From Siniperca chuatsi (taxonomy: Eukaryota; Chordata; Actinopteri; Centrarchiformes; Sinipercidae): 64,000 nucleotides of DNA. A program made the position numbers and the translations under genes. The notes under the pieces are model-generated. The model searched no databases. It had not been told where the DNA came from and was given only the letters and a program-made list of their open reading frames with translations. The stretch covers positions 20,945,860-21,009,859 of the forward strand of contig NC_058057.1 in NCBI RefSeq assembly GCF_020085105.1, given 5' to 3'. Shown here in pieces: positions 47,950 through 60,433 of this stretch (the first letter of the stretch is position 1; the number at the start of each line of letters is the position of its first letter).

Positions 47950-49808
47950 GGAGCCTGAAATTTCTTGAATTACCATTAGAGGCCAATGTTGAACAAAATC
48001 ATCACTGAGTTTCCTTGACTTTGGAAAGAGCAGTCACTCTCACCACAAGGTCAATGTAGTAGCTCTTCTGGAGCTTTTGATCACATCATATGATCTTCAT
48101 CAGCAGATGGAGTCGGCCCAGTTGTCACGGAATTGTAGTTGTTCAAATCAAAAAATTTAGCAGATTGAAAGCTCCAGAACAGCTACTAAATGGGCCGTGT
48201 AGTGATATTGTTTTCTCAAAGTAATTATTGTTTAAATATACTTCAATGCTGTTGACCAAAAAAAGTGGAGAAAAAGTACAATATGTGCTCCATTTGTATG
48301 TTCTATTGCACATGTTTGCCACTTTTACAGCGATAACCTACAGTACATAATACGCCAAGTATAAAAGACTCCGGGTCCTTACACAACCACTGTACATGGG
48401 CAGTAAAACTCCAATAGGTATAATGTTTTCTCCAGTGACTTTTCAGAGAAAGCAGTGGTTTTTGTCTGTTTTCAAGGATTTTGTTGTTGCAACTGGTGGG
48501 CTAGTGAACGTCTAGATGTGTTAATAAGCAATCAGAGACTTACTGTCTAAACGCAAAAGCTCTAATGTATTCTGTCAACAGCACAACCACTGGGTTTGGA
48601 CGTTCAGCAGCATGTTAGCAATAAAACTCCCAATTCAGGTTGTCAGAGTTGCTCTAAAACCATCTTTTATTAGCTTTTTTATTAACAGTCTCTCCTCATC
48701 TAATTCGTTCACACAAGCCGCAGAAGAAATCATGGTTACAACATTTTAAATTATAGCAAATTATAGCTGCTGCAATCCAGACTGTAAAAATGTGTAAAAG
48801 TAGGCTTTAATCTTCTTTGCGGTGTAAGAAGGAGCACATGAGGAGATTTTGAGTAACAGAAGCAGGAGAACAAAGTCTGTGTTTGTTATCAGCTTTGGTT
48901 TATTGTAACCTAAGCAGGAATTGTCGTCAGAGGTATCGTCACTGTTGTTGTTTTTTACCCCCAGTCTTGATCTTCATGGATAGTCCGCTGTGGAAAATGG
49001 CATAGTATTACTGGTGCAGTGGACACAATCAATTCACTGGTGTTTTCAATAGAAGCAGTCACCTCACCACACACAAGAGCTAAAGGATGGAAATTCACAG
49101 TGACATGCACAAATTGTCCCGTGATAAATAACAACATAAGGATTTAATGCACAAAAAGGCTTTAAAAGGCTCTGTATAATATGACTTATATTTTATTTTT
49201 GATAGCAAATGCATTCTCTTAACTACTCTTTACTTTTATTTTTGAGCTGCTAAATTAGATAAGAGTTATTGCATATTTAAATATTCCTTTTTTCACCGCT
49301 GTTTCAGACTAACCTGTGGAAATGCATCACACTGGATTTGTTTTTAATTGTTTTTTTTTACGCTAAAGCATTATGCAAATCCATCCAGTCCGCATTTGAA
49401 CTGGAATGACTTCACTCAGTATGTTGATGTTTCTCATTTGAATTAGAAGAGATGCTACTCTTGGCCATTCAGGGTCCAGTTTTGTGACAGCTTTCTCCTT
49501 ATATTTAGTCAGTTTACAGTAACAAATTAAATTTAAAACTAAATTCCATTATCTTCAAAACAAAATGAAGTCCATTATTCTTACTCGGAACCACAGTTTA
49601 ATCAGCAAAGACACCAAAGGTGAGCAAAAGGCAGTTTTTAAATATTTTTTTTAAAACTTTGGCATTGTCCCCATTAGTAAAATTAGTTTAAGATTCAGAT
49701 CGCCCATTGGGAAGCCATATAGGCGATCAGATGGCAGTGTTCCTGGTGAAGAGGAGAAGGGGCGCACAGTGCAATGACAGCAAGGAGACGTAACAGGTAA
49801 GCTGATTT

Positions 49809-50360
49809 AAAGGGTCAGTTCACCCAATTTAGAACAAAAAATATTGGGGGAAAAAATGTGATTTTATTTGTCCAGGTTTTAAGATGCTGTATCTGTCTGA
49901 GATTTCTGCATCCACTCCAATACAATGGAGGTGAATGGAGTTTTGTTTGTGATGCAAGCGGCAATGAAAAATTACATTTAAAATGATCAATAAAAACATT
50001 TTCTCATCATGGCTAAATTATTTGTCAGTGCCTTCCAAAATGTATATGACCACTGGAAAAATGTGAGCGTTTTCTGATCTGCCATATGGTTAAGTTTTGG
50101 TCAAGATTAGGTAACTAAAACTAAGGTTAGGGAAAGATGGTTAAAATAAATAAATAAATACTAATGGTAGTGTCAAAGTCTGATGCGCTTCAACCTCACG
50201 CTACTTCTGCCTTTGCCATTACTGTCAGGGCCACCAGAGGTCGCTAGCCAAGGAACAACCAAAGCTGCTGTTCTGGTGAGAACAGTCTCAACTTTTCTGG
50301 AGCGATGTCCTTGTAAATTTGGATAATCCACAGACCTAATTGTAAACAGTATTTATGGTA
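49809..50360 (+). repeat. Dispersed teleost repeat, interrupted
   Basis: Starts AAAGGGTCAGTTCACCCAAT and includes GATTTCTGCATCCACTCCAATACAATGGAGGTGAATGG and, 350 bp on, GCGATGTCCTTGTAAATTTGGATAATCCACAGACC. These blocks characterise a family I recognise from many teleost introns. The middle seems to contain unrelated sequence; boundaries are approximate. Confidence 0.4.
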
Positions 50361-50922
50361 GAAAATTGTTCCAATAGAAAAATGCTCACAGCAAGGACTG
50401 TGACCGAATCCTACCGAAAACTACCAATCAGCTACTGAGCTTGGCTGACAGAAAAGCCTTGAACATAACCCAGAGACTTCAGTTACATAGTAATTGGGAG
50501 GCAGAGACTCAGTGTGAGGTAAAATTTTAATAATTGCCTTTTTGGTAGCCATTAGTCTTAATAACTAGAAGCAAAGACTGATTTAATTAGCATGGTTGCT
50601 AGGCAACAGGTAACCCAGATGCTTTAGAGCAGGTTTTATTGCAGCCATAGTGTTTCCCTCACTGTTGACTTGAAAACACAGGGCTGAGGCCAGTACAAGT
50701 GTGAGGCTAAGGACATGATATAGACTGATGGTGTTGATGTAGAATGACTCAGTGAATGCTGGCTGTGGCAGATGGTAGCAAAGTCCTTTCATTTCATTTC
50801 AAGAGGATCCCAGAGGAAAGGAACTTTACAAAGATGTAATTTTAGTCCAGCCAGTTTCTCCTCGGCAGAACTGAGCTTGTCATCAATGTGACATTTTGTC
50901 TGTTTGCTTATGCTTCAATTGA

Positions 50923-51510
50923 TCTTCTTATGTAACTTACCAATCTAACTTACAAACTTACATGTCTTGTCCTGTACATTGTCACCACGAGTGACCAAAC
51001 AAATTTCTACAATGGAAAAGTGCATTGCTAACGTTTGTTTACAGGCTAATCAGCTGCTAATTACAGCTTAAAAACGTACCTTCAAATATCAGTATGGGTA
51101 GTTTAGCTGCTTGTATAGTCTTTACTCTTCAATACTATATAATAAGGAGTTTGGGAGAACTTCGGAGATAGCCAAGCCAGCTGTTTCATTCTACTTCCAG
51201 TCTTTATTAGCTTGATATCAGACAGACTTGTTAACTTGTTTCAGTCAACTCAATGGAGTGGGTGGATTCGAAGGTCACTACTCAGGCAGAGTCTTTATGC
51301 TAAGCTAGGCTAATTACCTCCCGGCTGTAGCTTCATAATTAACACACAGACTTAAGAGTGATATCAATCTTCTCATCTAAATCTAAAAAAGGCAAATAAG
51401 TATTTCCCAAATGTTCATTTATTCCTTTAACTGTAAATCACAAACTTTACTTTTTTGAACATTTTCAAACTGCCACTGCATTGTGTTAATGCTGAGTTCA
51501 TGTCAAACCT
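50923..51510. repeat. Local duplication, copy A
   Basis: From TCTTCTTATGTAACTTACC to GAGTTCATGTCAAACC this ~590-bp unit is repeated with moderate divergence at 53343-53870. Shared blocks in order include CAATCTAACTTACAAACTTACATGTC, AAGGAGTTTGGGAGAACTT, GCTAAGCTAGGCTAAT and CTGCCACTGC. Copy A carries about 60 bp around 51230-51290 missing from copy B. The right part (51283-51433) derives from the TTAA-type MITE, reversed. Confidence 0.7.
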
Positions 51511-51620
51511 AATTAGCTAGTCAGCTTCAGCTCATTAAACAGCTTAAATACGTACTTGCAAACGTCATTATGGTTATTTTAGATGCTGGTGTAGTCCTTA
51601 CTCTTCAATTCACCTAAAAA
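51511..51620. repeat. Local duplication, truncated copy C directly after copy A
   Basis: AATTAGCTAGTCAGCTTCAG, CTCATTAAACAGCTTAAATACGTA, CATTATGGTTATTTTAGATGCTGGT and CCTTACTCTTCAAT match the middle of copy B (about 53472-53584), and follow copy A immediately. This arrangement suggests an originally tandem array. Confidence 0.6.
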
Positions 51621-53342
51621 TACCAGTTTGGAAGTGGATTTAGGAAGAACAGCTCAGAAATCAGTAATCTCATAATAATTACATAATCTTCGGAGAAGAT
51701 AAAGAAAAGCCAATTTTGATTAGAACAGTTTTCCTCTTGCTCCACTATATCATATCACGGTCAAACAAATTGCTCCAAAACAAACAGACAGAAAAAAACT
51801 AAATAGAGATTAAAAAAACCAATGCAATACATTTAATATATATACATATATACACCTAAAGGTGTAAGGCATCTGTCTGATTTCACAATTGTTGTTGTTG
51901 TGACCTTAATATATAAATGCAGCCCTATCTGACAGGTGGAAGGAAGCAGTTTGAGTGCCGGAGGGCAGAGAGACCCAACTTTTCCTCTCAGCTCGACTCA
52001 GATTGTCTGACAGCCTGGAAAAGAAAATGTTGTGATTCACAGTTCCTGCTCCTGACTTCTCATATTTCTGCCTGAGTTTAAGTGAGTCAAACAATTACCT
52101 CGTCCGGAAACTCATCAGCAGCACGCAGTTAGCTCTATTATTAAGCCCAAGAGGAAAGTGTTTTGAATGATGAAACATAGTAAGTGGAGGTACGAAATGA
52201 ATTTAGGAATAATGGAATAATATTGAAATCACCTGGAAAAAATATAAAGCAGGCTTGCACAGTCTCATTCAGCATTGCAGATTCAAGAGCTGGTTCTGTG
52301 TGTAGGTGTGAATGTGTGTGTGACAGGTGTGATCACTGTTAGTGTCGGGTCATCTTGACTCTGGCACTCGACCACATCTGTGAAAGCTTGACATTCACAC
52401 AGCAGTATTTTCAAAACACATTTTGCCGTCCACATAACATTTTTTAGAACCAACATTTTTAAATACATTTTTCTAAAGAGATCTGTTTTATGGAGGCTCT
52501 TGCAGAGCCGATGCTGGTACTGTAGAACCATCTCGACTCCTTTCTCCTCCTCACAAAGACCCTGTTCCTCCCTGAGGGATATAAATCACCAGTGAAGCTT
52601 CGTTTGATGCAGCTACTATGAGCAAGTATTCTGCACTGTACATGTGTGCAACTGTGCAATGAACACATTTCTGTTTTTAATTTTTGAAATATTTCTATGT
52701 TGGAGCTTTCTGCACATTTAAATTAGCCTACAGTAAAGATAATGGAGCTTGTATTGCTGAATGTGTGAACAGCCAAACAACATGAACACAACTTTACTGC
52801 AGTGGTGAAGTTGATGGAAAACCTGATCAACATTAATCTATAGTGTCTACAACCAGGGCAAATGCACAATCTTTAGGGTTTGATCACACTCCATACAAAT
52901 GGGTATTATATATGATAGAGAAAGCATTACAGATTAAGTTTATTTTGTTGTGCACTGCTTTTGACAATTGTTTGCATATTTTTAACCATAATGGTGTTTT
53001 TTTCATGTTTTAAAGGAAAATTATTTACTTTCTTTCCAAAAGTGAGACGAGAAGATCGATACTGCTCTCATGAGTTCTAAAGTCCAACTAACATTTGTTT
53101 GTTTTTTCCAGCACATACATCTGCACATTAAATTACATGTCCTGTGTTCTCCTTTGAGAAAAAAATCAAGGGGAAAATTTATATTTTACATTTAGTGGTT
53201 TTGGTTTATATTGTTTGGCCCCCTGTCTTTGTATTAACCAGTCCGAATGTCATTAATATGTCCACGTAGATGGGAAACTTGTTTTCATACAGCCAATGAA
53301 ATTGATTTATTTCAGTTTGTATTTGCATGACGTCATGATATC

Positions 53343-53870
53343 TCCTTCTTATGTAACTTCTTACCAATCTAACTTACAAACTTACATGTCTTGTCCTGTA
53401 CATTGGCTTGCAGAATGAGCGACCACGCAAACATCTACGAGGGAAAAGTGCACCGCTAACATCAGTTTGTAGGCTAGTCAGCTGCTAATTAGCTACGCAG
53501 CTACAGCTCATTAAACAGTTTAAAAACGTACATGCAAATATCATTATGGTTAGTGTAGATGCTGGTATAGTCTTTACTCTTCAAAACTATATAATAAGGA
53601 GTTTGGGAGAACTTTGGAGATAGCCAGGCTACCTGTTTTATTCTTCCAGTGTTTATGATAAGCTAGGCTAATCACCTCCCGGCTCTAACGCCATAATTAA
53701 CACACAGAGTGATCGAGCTTCTCATGTAAATCTCGGGAAAAAAAGGACAAATAGGCGTATTTCTCAAATGCTGAGCTATTCCTTTAACTACAAATCACAT
53801 ACTTTACTTTGCTGTCGAACATTTTCCAAGCTGCCACTGCTTTGTATTAATTAGAGTTCATGTCAAACCA
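53343..53870. repeat. Local duplication, copy B
   Basis: About 528 bp, from CCTTCTTATGTAACTTCTTACC to GAGTTCATGTCAAACC, collinear with copy A 2.4 kb upstream. It retains blocks shared with truncated copy C that are decayed in copy A (CAGCTCATTAAACAG), so C is closer to B than to A in that part. Confidence 0.7.
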
Positions 53871-54377
53871 TTCAAACCATACTTATGACCAGCTGAGTGG
53901 GAAAAACACGTCAAATTGTAATTCCGAGTCTGAGCTACTGGGAATTTATTTTTTTGTTTTGTTGCTGTTTTGCCTTTATTTGAGAGAGAGGAAAGATGGG
54001 TAGGGAGAGAAAGGGGTATGACATGCAACAAAGGTCCATAGCAAGATATCAGATATTTCTGATGGCTGCGATATCTCCCACTTGGCAGAAGGAATTGCAG
54101 AAGTGTCAACAAACTGTTTGCAACACGACTGCAAAGCATTGATGGCAGCTACATCTAAATAAAATCCAATATTAACACTAATAAAATTGATTCAACTAAT
54201 TTAAAATGAACTACACAATTGTTTGGTTTCATTTATTAATAAATTGCTAATTTGCACTATTCATGGTGTGACTACAAGGTTAGCAGTAACCATCATGGAA
54301 TAATGCACGAACAATCCCAAGTCGGAATAGCGGGAGGTTCTCATGAACGTCCCATTCTGCCGAGTGTTTCATCCATT

Positions 54378-54592
54378 GATCACACAGTTGGTAGTTTGAT
54401 TTCCAGCTCTTCCTAACAGCATTGTGAAGTTTCCTTGAGCAAGACACAGAATCCCAACCTACTTCAATGAGCAGGTCAGCACCTTGTATAGGAGCTCTAC
54501 CACCAACAGTAAGTGTGTGTGTGTGTGTGTGAGTTATTGTAAAACCTTTTGTGCACAGTATAAAGGTTCTATATAAATGCAGTCCATTTACC
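54378..54592 (+). repeat. Dispersed teleost repeat with TG tract
   Basis: CAGTTGGTAGTTTGATTTCC, CCTTGAGCAAGACACAGAATCCC, GAGCAGGTCAGCACCTTGTAT, a TG microsatellite (54513-54531) and CTATATAAATGCAGTCCATTTACC occur in the standard order of a repeat that is ubiquitous in teleost genomes. Its class is uncertain. Confidence 0.65.
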
Positions 54593-55910
54593 GTTAAATG
54601 CAGTCCATGTGCAGGGGCTTTATCAACAGTCCTCTAGTGGGACAATTGATTATGCAGCAGTAGGATGCATACATTTAGCACACATAAAACAGGGCACATA
54701 ATACAACACTAAGACCAAAAAAACGTAAATACATAGTGAAAATACAGTCAGTTAAAAAGATTCATTAATGAATTACATCTGATGTAAATTGCTGTGAACA
54801 TTGTAACAGTGAACATCGACAGTTGTCACTTTTAGTTTTTGTCAAGGATACAGTACAGTATGTTATTGCTGTTAATGGATATGCAAGCAGGGACTGTTTT
54901 AGAAAAATCTTACTTGCTTGTATACTAATGTGCTTTCAGACTTCAGAGTTCACTGCCAAATAGTAACCTTTTTAAATACAAGAAACAAATTAATTCACAG
55001 GATCTTTATCACAACATACACATTTTGCTTCTTGTTTGTCTTCCAGGTGTGATTTCCTGACACCACACTCAGCAGCTGAGTCTCATATTTCAGTATCAGG
55101 TAAAAACAAAAAAAAAAACAAAAAAAACAACCCACAAATATCACAAAAATGCAGCAAAAAGTATATACAAACATTTTTTTTTTTTACCTGATTAGTAAAT
55201 CCTTTTCAAATTAAAAGAATTGTACCCTTTTGTTTATTTTGAAGAACACCCTCGACTGTCAGTAAAGTGGTGAATCAGTGGAGGGAGGAGGACATGAGAG
55301 AGACAGTGAAGAGGAACAATACCTGTGCTGGTGAATGGCGACCAGCAAACATCCCCATGGCAACCTCTCCCCCAATTCTCAGAATAATGGTGATGATGGT
55401 AAAAGAAAGAATAGACCGACCTGTTATACAATCTGTACTGTAAGATTGTACAGGAAAAATACATGCTAGATTCTTCTTTCCTGGTAAAGTTCAACTTCTA
55501 CCTCTTTTTTCCTCTCCTTTCTTAGTCTCTCTCAGTCTGCACTTCATGTCTCAGCAAATTTAATTTTTATATGCAAGGGGAATACTGAGCTCAAATATCG
55601 TTCAGGGAATCTCAGTTAAAAACATCTAAAGTTTGTCACCAATATTTAACTGATAGGGACAGACAGACAGAGAGCGCAGGTCAGGACCTAACCTAAGCTT
55701 TTCCCGGTCTGTCAGAGATGTTTAAGCGACAGAGCATCATCCCTCTGGGAGTCCAGTGTTCGCCCAGGGCGTCTCCTGCTACTGGGACTCATGCAGGGTT
55801 TGTGTCAGATGGTGATTCAAGGAATGAGGACAGCAAAACACGTACAGAAATCAATAGGAGGTCTCACTGCACTACAGCCTGCTTCAGGTGATGAGTTCAT
55901 AAACTAGAGG

Positions 55911-56440
55911 TGTCATGATTCACAAAGGCAGACTCAGAGAGGTGATTAAGAGGTAAGGAGTTTATTGTACAGTTCACCAGAGACTTGATGGGGTTGAGGG
56001 AAGGGAGCCAGAGGACGGAGACCCAGGGGTATAAGGAATGACCGAGGTCCAAGTCCAGAGGTGCGTGTGGCTGTGTGGCTGAAACCAAGCGAGGCTGACA
56101 GGCAGGCAATGTTGCTGAATCAGGCAGACAGACAGGAGGGCAGTGATCCTGAGCACAAGGAGAGCAAGGTTAGTACAAGCCAAAAATACAAGCAAACAAA
56201 GTTAGTAGAATATATTGTTTAGGAGCCGGGGACATGAAGTACCACATGGGTTGAGACAACAATTGGGTGATGAGAGGAAGGAAGACCAGGGTTGATATAC
56301 TGCAGCGCTTGATTAGTGGATGAGTTGCAGGTGTGCAGCTTGGAGCAGGTGTGTTGGGTGATGAGTCAGGAGCCCGTGGAGAGAGGGAGTGCCACGCCCA
56401 CAACACAGACACACATAGAGAAACAGACAGAGACAACAGA
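55911..56440. repeat. Long repeat-like block of unknown class
   Basis: A GC-richer ~530-bp block starting TGTCATGATTCACAAAGGCA, with GAGTTTATTGTACAG, GACAGGCAGGCAATG and GAGTTGCAGGTGTGCAGCTTGGAGC. Its wording is like mid-length repeats I associate with fish genomes. Three overlapping antisense frames of 70-88 codons cover it but show no recognisable protein. Confidence 0.4.
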
Positions 56441-57600
56441 GAAACTCTAAGGAATCAATAATCAATAGTGTCGGCAGACTGTCAGATGATGATGACCTTT
56501 GGTCTAAATCTATAATATCTGCAATGCAGTTCCTAGAAATCAGTTGTCAATCAACAGCAGTCATCGCAGTACTTTTAAATAAAAACAAACCAAAAATTTA
56601 AAACACTTCTTGTGTTTCAGAGGAGTTTTTCTCACTAAATCTGATTAACAGTAATGTTACAAAATGATTGCCTTTAATGTCTCAAAATGTCTTGGTAAGT
56701 CTTAGTACATCCACACTAAACACTATTTTATGATCGCAAAGTCTTCTGACAAAATCAACATGAATACAGGTTGACTAAAAACACCTGTATGAAGTGATTG
56801 GCTACATTGAATTATCATCCGACTGCAGTTCCCCTCAGCTTTATGGAGCGTTTTAGCGTTTTTCAGCTCATTGTTTTGGTTGTATGGCCCGCAACTTTAC
56901 TGTTTTGATTCATTCTCACTGTTCTCATATCGCCGTTTTCGGCCACAGCAGGCAGCTGTTTTCAACAAAAATCTCTGTTGAACACACTGTACACTACCTG
57001 TCCAGCACCACACAGCAAACAGACAAAGTTAGCAACTAGCTGGTGAACATAGTGGAGCATTTAGCAACTAAAGAGCCAAATATTTCCCTCAGGAGTTGGT
57101 GGAAACCAAAAACAGAGCAAAAAGATGACTAAATATTGGACTTACATTCACCAGGTGGCCAGAAACATGACTCCAAATGAATCATGATGCAGCTTTGTAT
57201 CTGCTGGATGGACACATTCGCCATATCAGCTTTATAAGGTGATAATATGTCAACATTGTGTTCACAGCTTGTTTATTCAGCTGCCCCCAAATTGGCCAAA
57301 TATCAGATTTTGTAGGTTTAACTTTACTGCCACACAGCCTATGGCCAGTTTTACATTTGCGTCCCCATTTTCCAAAACACTCTGTTTTACCCGTGCACAC
57401 TAAAACATAAAGCTGGTGTTTCCAGATCAATGAAACTCTCAGGGGAATGTTGCAACACGCACCGTTTCTCCTGTAACACAGGAAGTCACTTACCGGCGCA
57501 CTGCTGCTAACTGTACTAGGTGTTATTTTTTTTCCTGCCAGCTTTCCGCCAGCACTCCCTCTCATTGGCTAGTAGTCGTTGTTTCCGTTGGTTGGGTTGG

Positions 57601-57635
57601 TTAAGGTTAGGGTTAGGGTGGGGTTAGGGTTTGGG
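57601..57635. repeat. Telomere-like TTAGGG patch
   Basis: Two adjacent TTAGGG copies, a variant spacer GTGGGG, a third TTAGGG and a further near-copy TTTGGG within 35 bp. It is a very short interstitial telomeric-type sequence. Confidence 0.7.
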
Positions 57636-60102
57636 ATAGCCAATCAGAGGCAGAGTAGGGTGGGGATTTGGTGGAAAGCAGGTGTGAAAAAAATAACGCC
57701 TGTACTAGCTGCCATTAGCTAATTACCTAATTTAGCATTTTAGCTGACTCTACCTGGACTGGGAGCTCGGAGTACCAGAGGAGTGTGATGAAGCCGGAGA
57801 GGAGCGAGTAAGTAACGTTACACATCATCCATCATATTGATACATCTGCGAGTGTTTGTTTTTGTGAAGTTGGGAGTTATTTATTCTCGTGTTTTGAACA
57901 ATGAGACTTGTGTGACGTTATTGTTTGTTTGTTATTGTATTGTTGTTTGTTATTAAATTAACAAAATGTCTCCTTGCTGGTTGTTCCGACACATTCAGAA
58001 TCATTACCGCTTTTGCTGTTAGCCGTTTGTGTCTTAGTGTGGATGTAGTCTTAATGTCAAATTCAATCCCAAGCAATGGGGTGGACATAAAGACACATAT
58101 CAGTTACATTTACAAACCCCTTCATTTCAGATGTTTGTTTTAAAACAATTCTGATTATACAGTTTCCCTCTATCAATCGTATGAGTGTGCTGCTCTCATA
58201 ACCAAGAAGGCTGATTATCCATGCTATTCATGCTTTAATTCAGAGTTAATGCATGCCAGGTTTAAGAAGTATTGAAAAGAGTTAAAAAACAAGCCTATAA
58301 ACTGCTTTTCAGTTACATCACTGCATTTCACAGTCCATATTTCATCTAGTTTCATTTGAATGTGATTTGAAAGGCTGAACATTTTTACTTTCTCATTATT
58401 TGCCAAGCGAGACACCTGACATTTTGTCCTGAACATGACTGTAATTCCTAATTCTGCTCAGAGCCTGTTCCTTACACATTTAGCACACATGGCACCAATC
58501 CAGTGTGACATTTCATTTTTTAAATGTGTCTACTTGAGCAGAGCCATTATGTGACATGGTTGGGTGTTTTATTTTTTTCATTTAATTTACCTGACCTTTA
58601 TTTAAACAGCTTCTCTGTTGCAAGGTACTGAGTAGACTTTATTATCCCTGCAGAGAAATTTAGCAACAGTAAAAACAGGACTTACAAATGATAAAAAAAA
58701 TAGATGCTGTGTGCTCACGCTCACACAGTTATTGATGAATACTCACTAAAAAACAAACTGATACAACACTGAACTGCTTTAAAGAAAGTATATAATTAAG
58801 TATGTTGAATAAAATAAAAAATCTTCCCAATACAACCCTTTTCTGAGAAATCTTACTAGAAAGTCAACTGCACACACAGTTCTAGGCAAAAACAAATCAA
58901 AACACTGGCTCTTCTGCCAATAGGGGGCGGTAGTGCCCCATAGGAAACACCTTTTGACTATTCAGTTGCTTTTGCTTATTGATAACAAAGGTATGGACAT
59001 GTCCTATACATTCTTTGCAGATAGAAGAAACCATGCACCACATTCAAATATTCTAGTATCAACACTGGAAATAAATAGACAGATATCTGATATATTTAAG
59101 CTTTCCTTAATAACTGGGCCATGATTCATGGTAACAAAACCGTCAAGTGTTGAGGAATGTAAACTGGGTCAGATAAAACCAGTAAGATTTCCCCAGGTCA
59201 TGTTGCTGGCGTTAGAGACATCTGGCTGTGATGACAAGTCATGATAACATGCCGTCCCATCCTTCAGGCACTTTCTCCATTCCTGACCATTAAACATACA
59301 TTACAGAACAGCTTTCACACACGAGACTGACACATTTTCATGTTTTCATGACAGCAACCATCAAAGCTTCAGTATTTTGGAGGATTTAAAGCAGATTCAC
59401 AGGTGGAATGTGAGCCACTGCAGCAGCAACAGCAGCATGACAGCGAGGCAGACTGATGTGCTGACAGATGCCCATCGAATTTAAACAGTCCAATGATCAC
59501 AGACAAACACTACCTAACAGGCGTTGGATGGATGGCTTTGTGCAGGCTATGTGTGTGTGTGTGTTAAGATGATGTGTAGGTTCAACATCAAGTCAACCGA
59601 GCATAAAATATATCACATTATGCATGGTAATGTGCACCTGTAATGTGACAACATCAGCTGTTTGATGCTAAATGTTGAACAGGTTGAAGCATCAGTTCAT
59701 ACAGAAGTGGCCAAGCGAGCTCCAAATTATGTAAGAGTGTGATCTTTATGCTGAACTTAAACAGGATTTAAAAAACCAAGTGCATGTGCAACTTCAGGGG
59801 CTTTCAACCCGAGAATCTCCAACATCAGTGGAAGATATAAAAGCTTGGTGCTTGAGAGACGGCTATTACAAGTTGTTGGAATGTAAGAATGTAAGCACAG
59901 TGAGTAATAGGGAAAAGTACTCGCCAAAGTACTACTTAAACCATCCATCTATGTATAAATAAATAGTATTATTAAACAACAAATGTTACATGTTATATTA
60001 TGTGAGTCACATTTTGCAGGTTCTGTTAGTATTTCTAGGGAACTATTTGTACATTGTCCATTAATCAGTTTGGCTGGCCCAGTTAAATCATTTAACATAG
60101 GC

Positions 60103-60433
60103 TTAAAGGAATACTTTGACATTTTGAGAAATACACTTATTTGCTTTCTTGCTGATAGTTTGATGAGAAAGATACCTTTCTCATATCTGTAAGGTAAATA
60201 TGCAGCTTGAGGCAGCAGCTGGTTAACTTAGTTCAGCATAAAGACTGGAAACAGGGGGAAACAGCTAGCCTGGCTCTGTCCAAAGGTAACAAAATCTGCT
60301 AACCAGCACATCTAAAACTCAATAATTAACATGTTATATCTTGTATGTTCAATCTGTACAAATACTGAAGCGTGCCAGACTATGTCTTGACATCTATCCT
60401 CTCATTTCTTGAAATGGTGAATTATTCCTTTAA
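60103..60433 (+). mobile_element. TTAA-flanked MITE, near complete
   Basis: Left end TTAAAGGAATACTTTGACATTT and right end, reversed, TTAAAGGAATAATTCACCATTT form inverted repeats next to TTAA on both sides. The interior blocks GGAAACAGGGGGAAACAGCTAG, CTGGCTCTGTCCAAAGGTAAC and ATTAACATGTTATATCTTG belong to one of the commonest short elements of percomorph fish. It is 331 bp and has no coding capacity. Confidence 0.75.
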
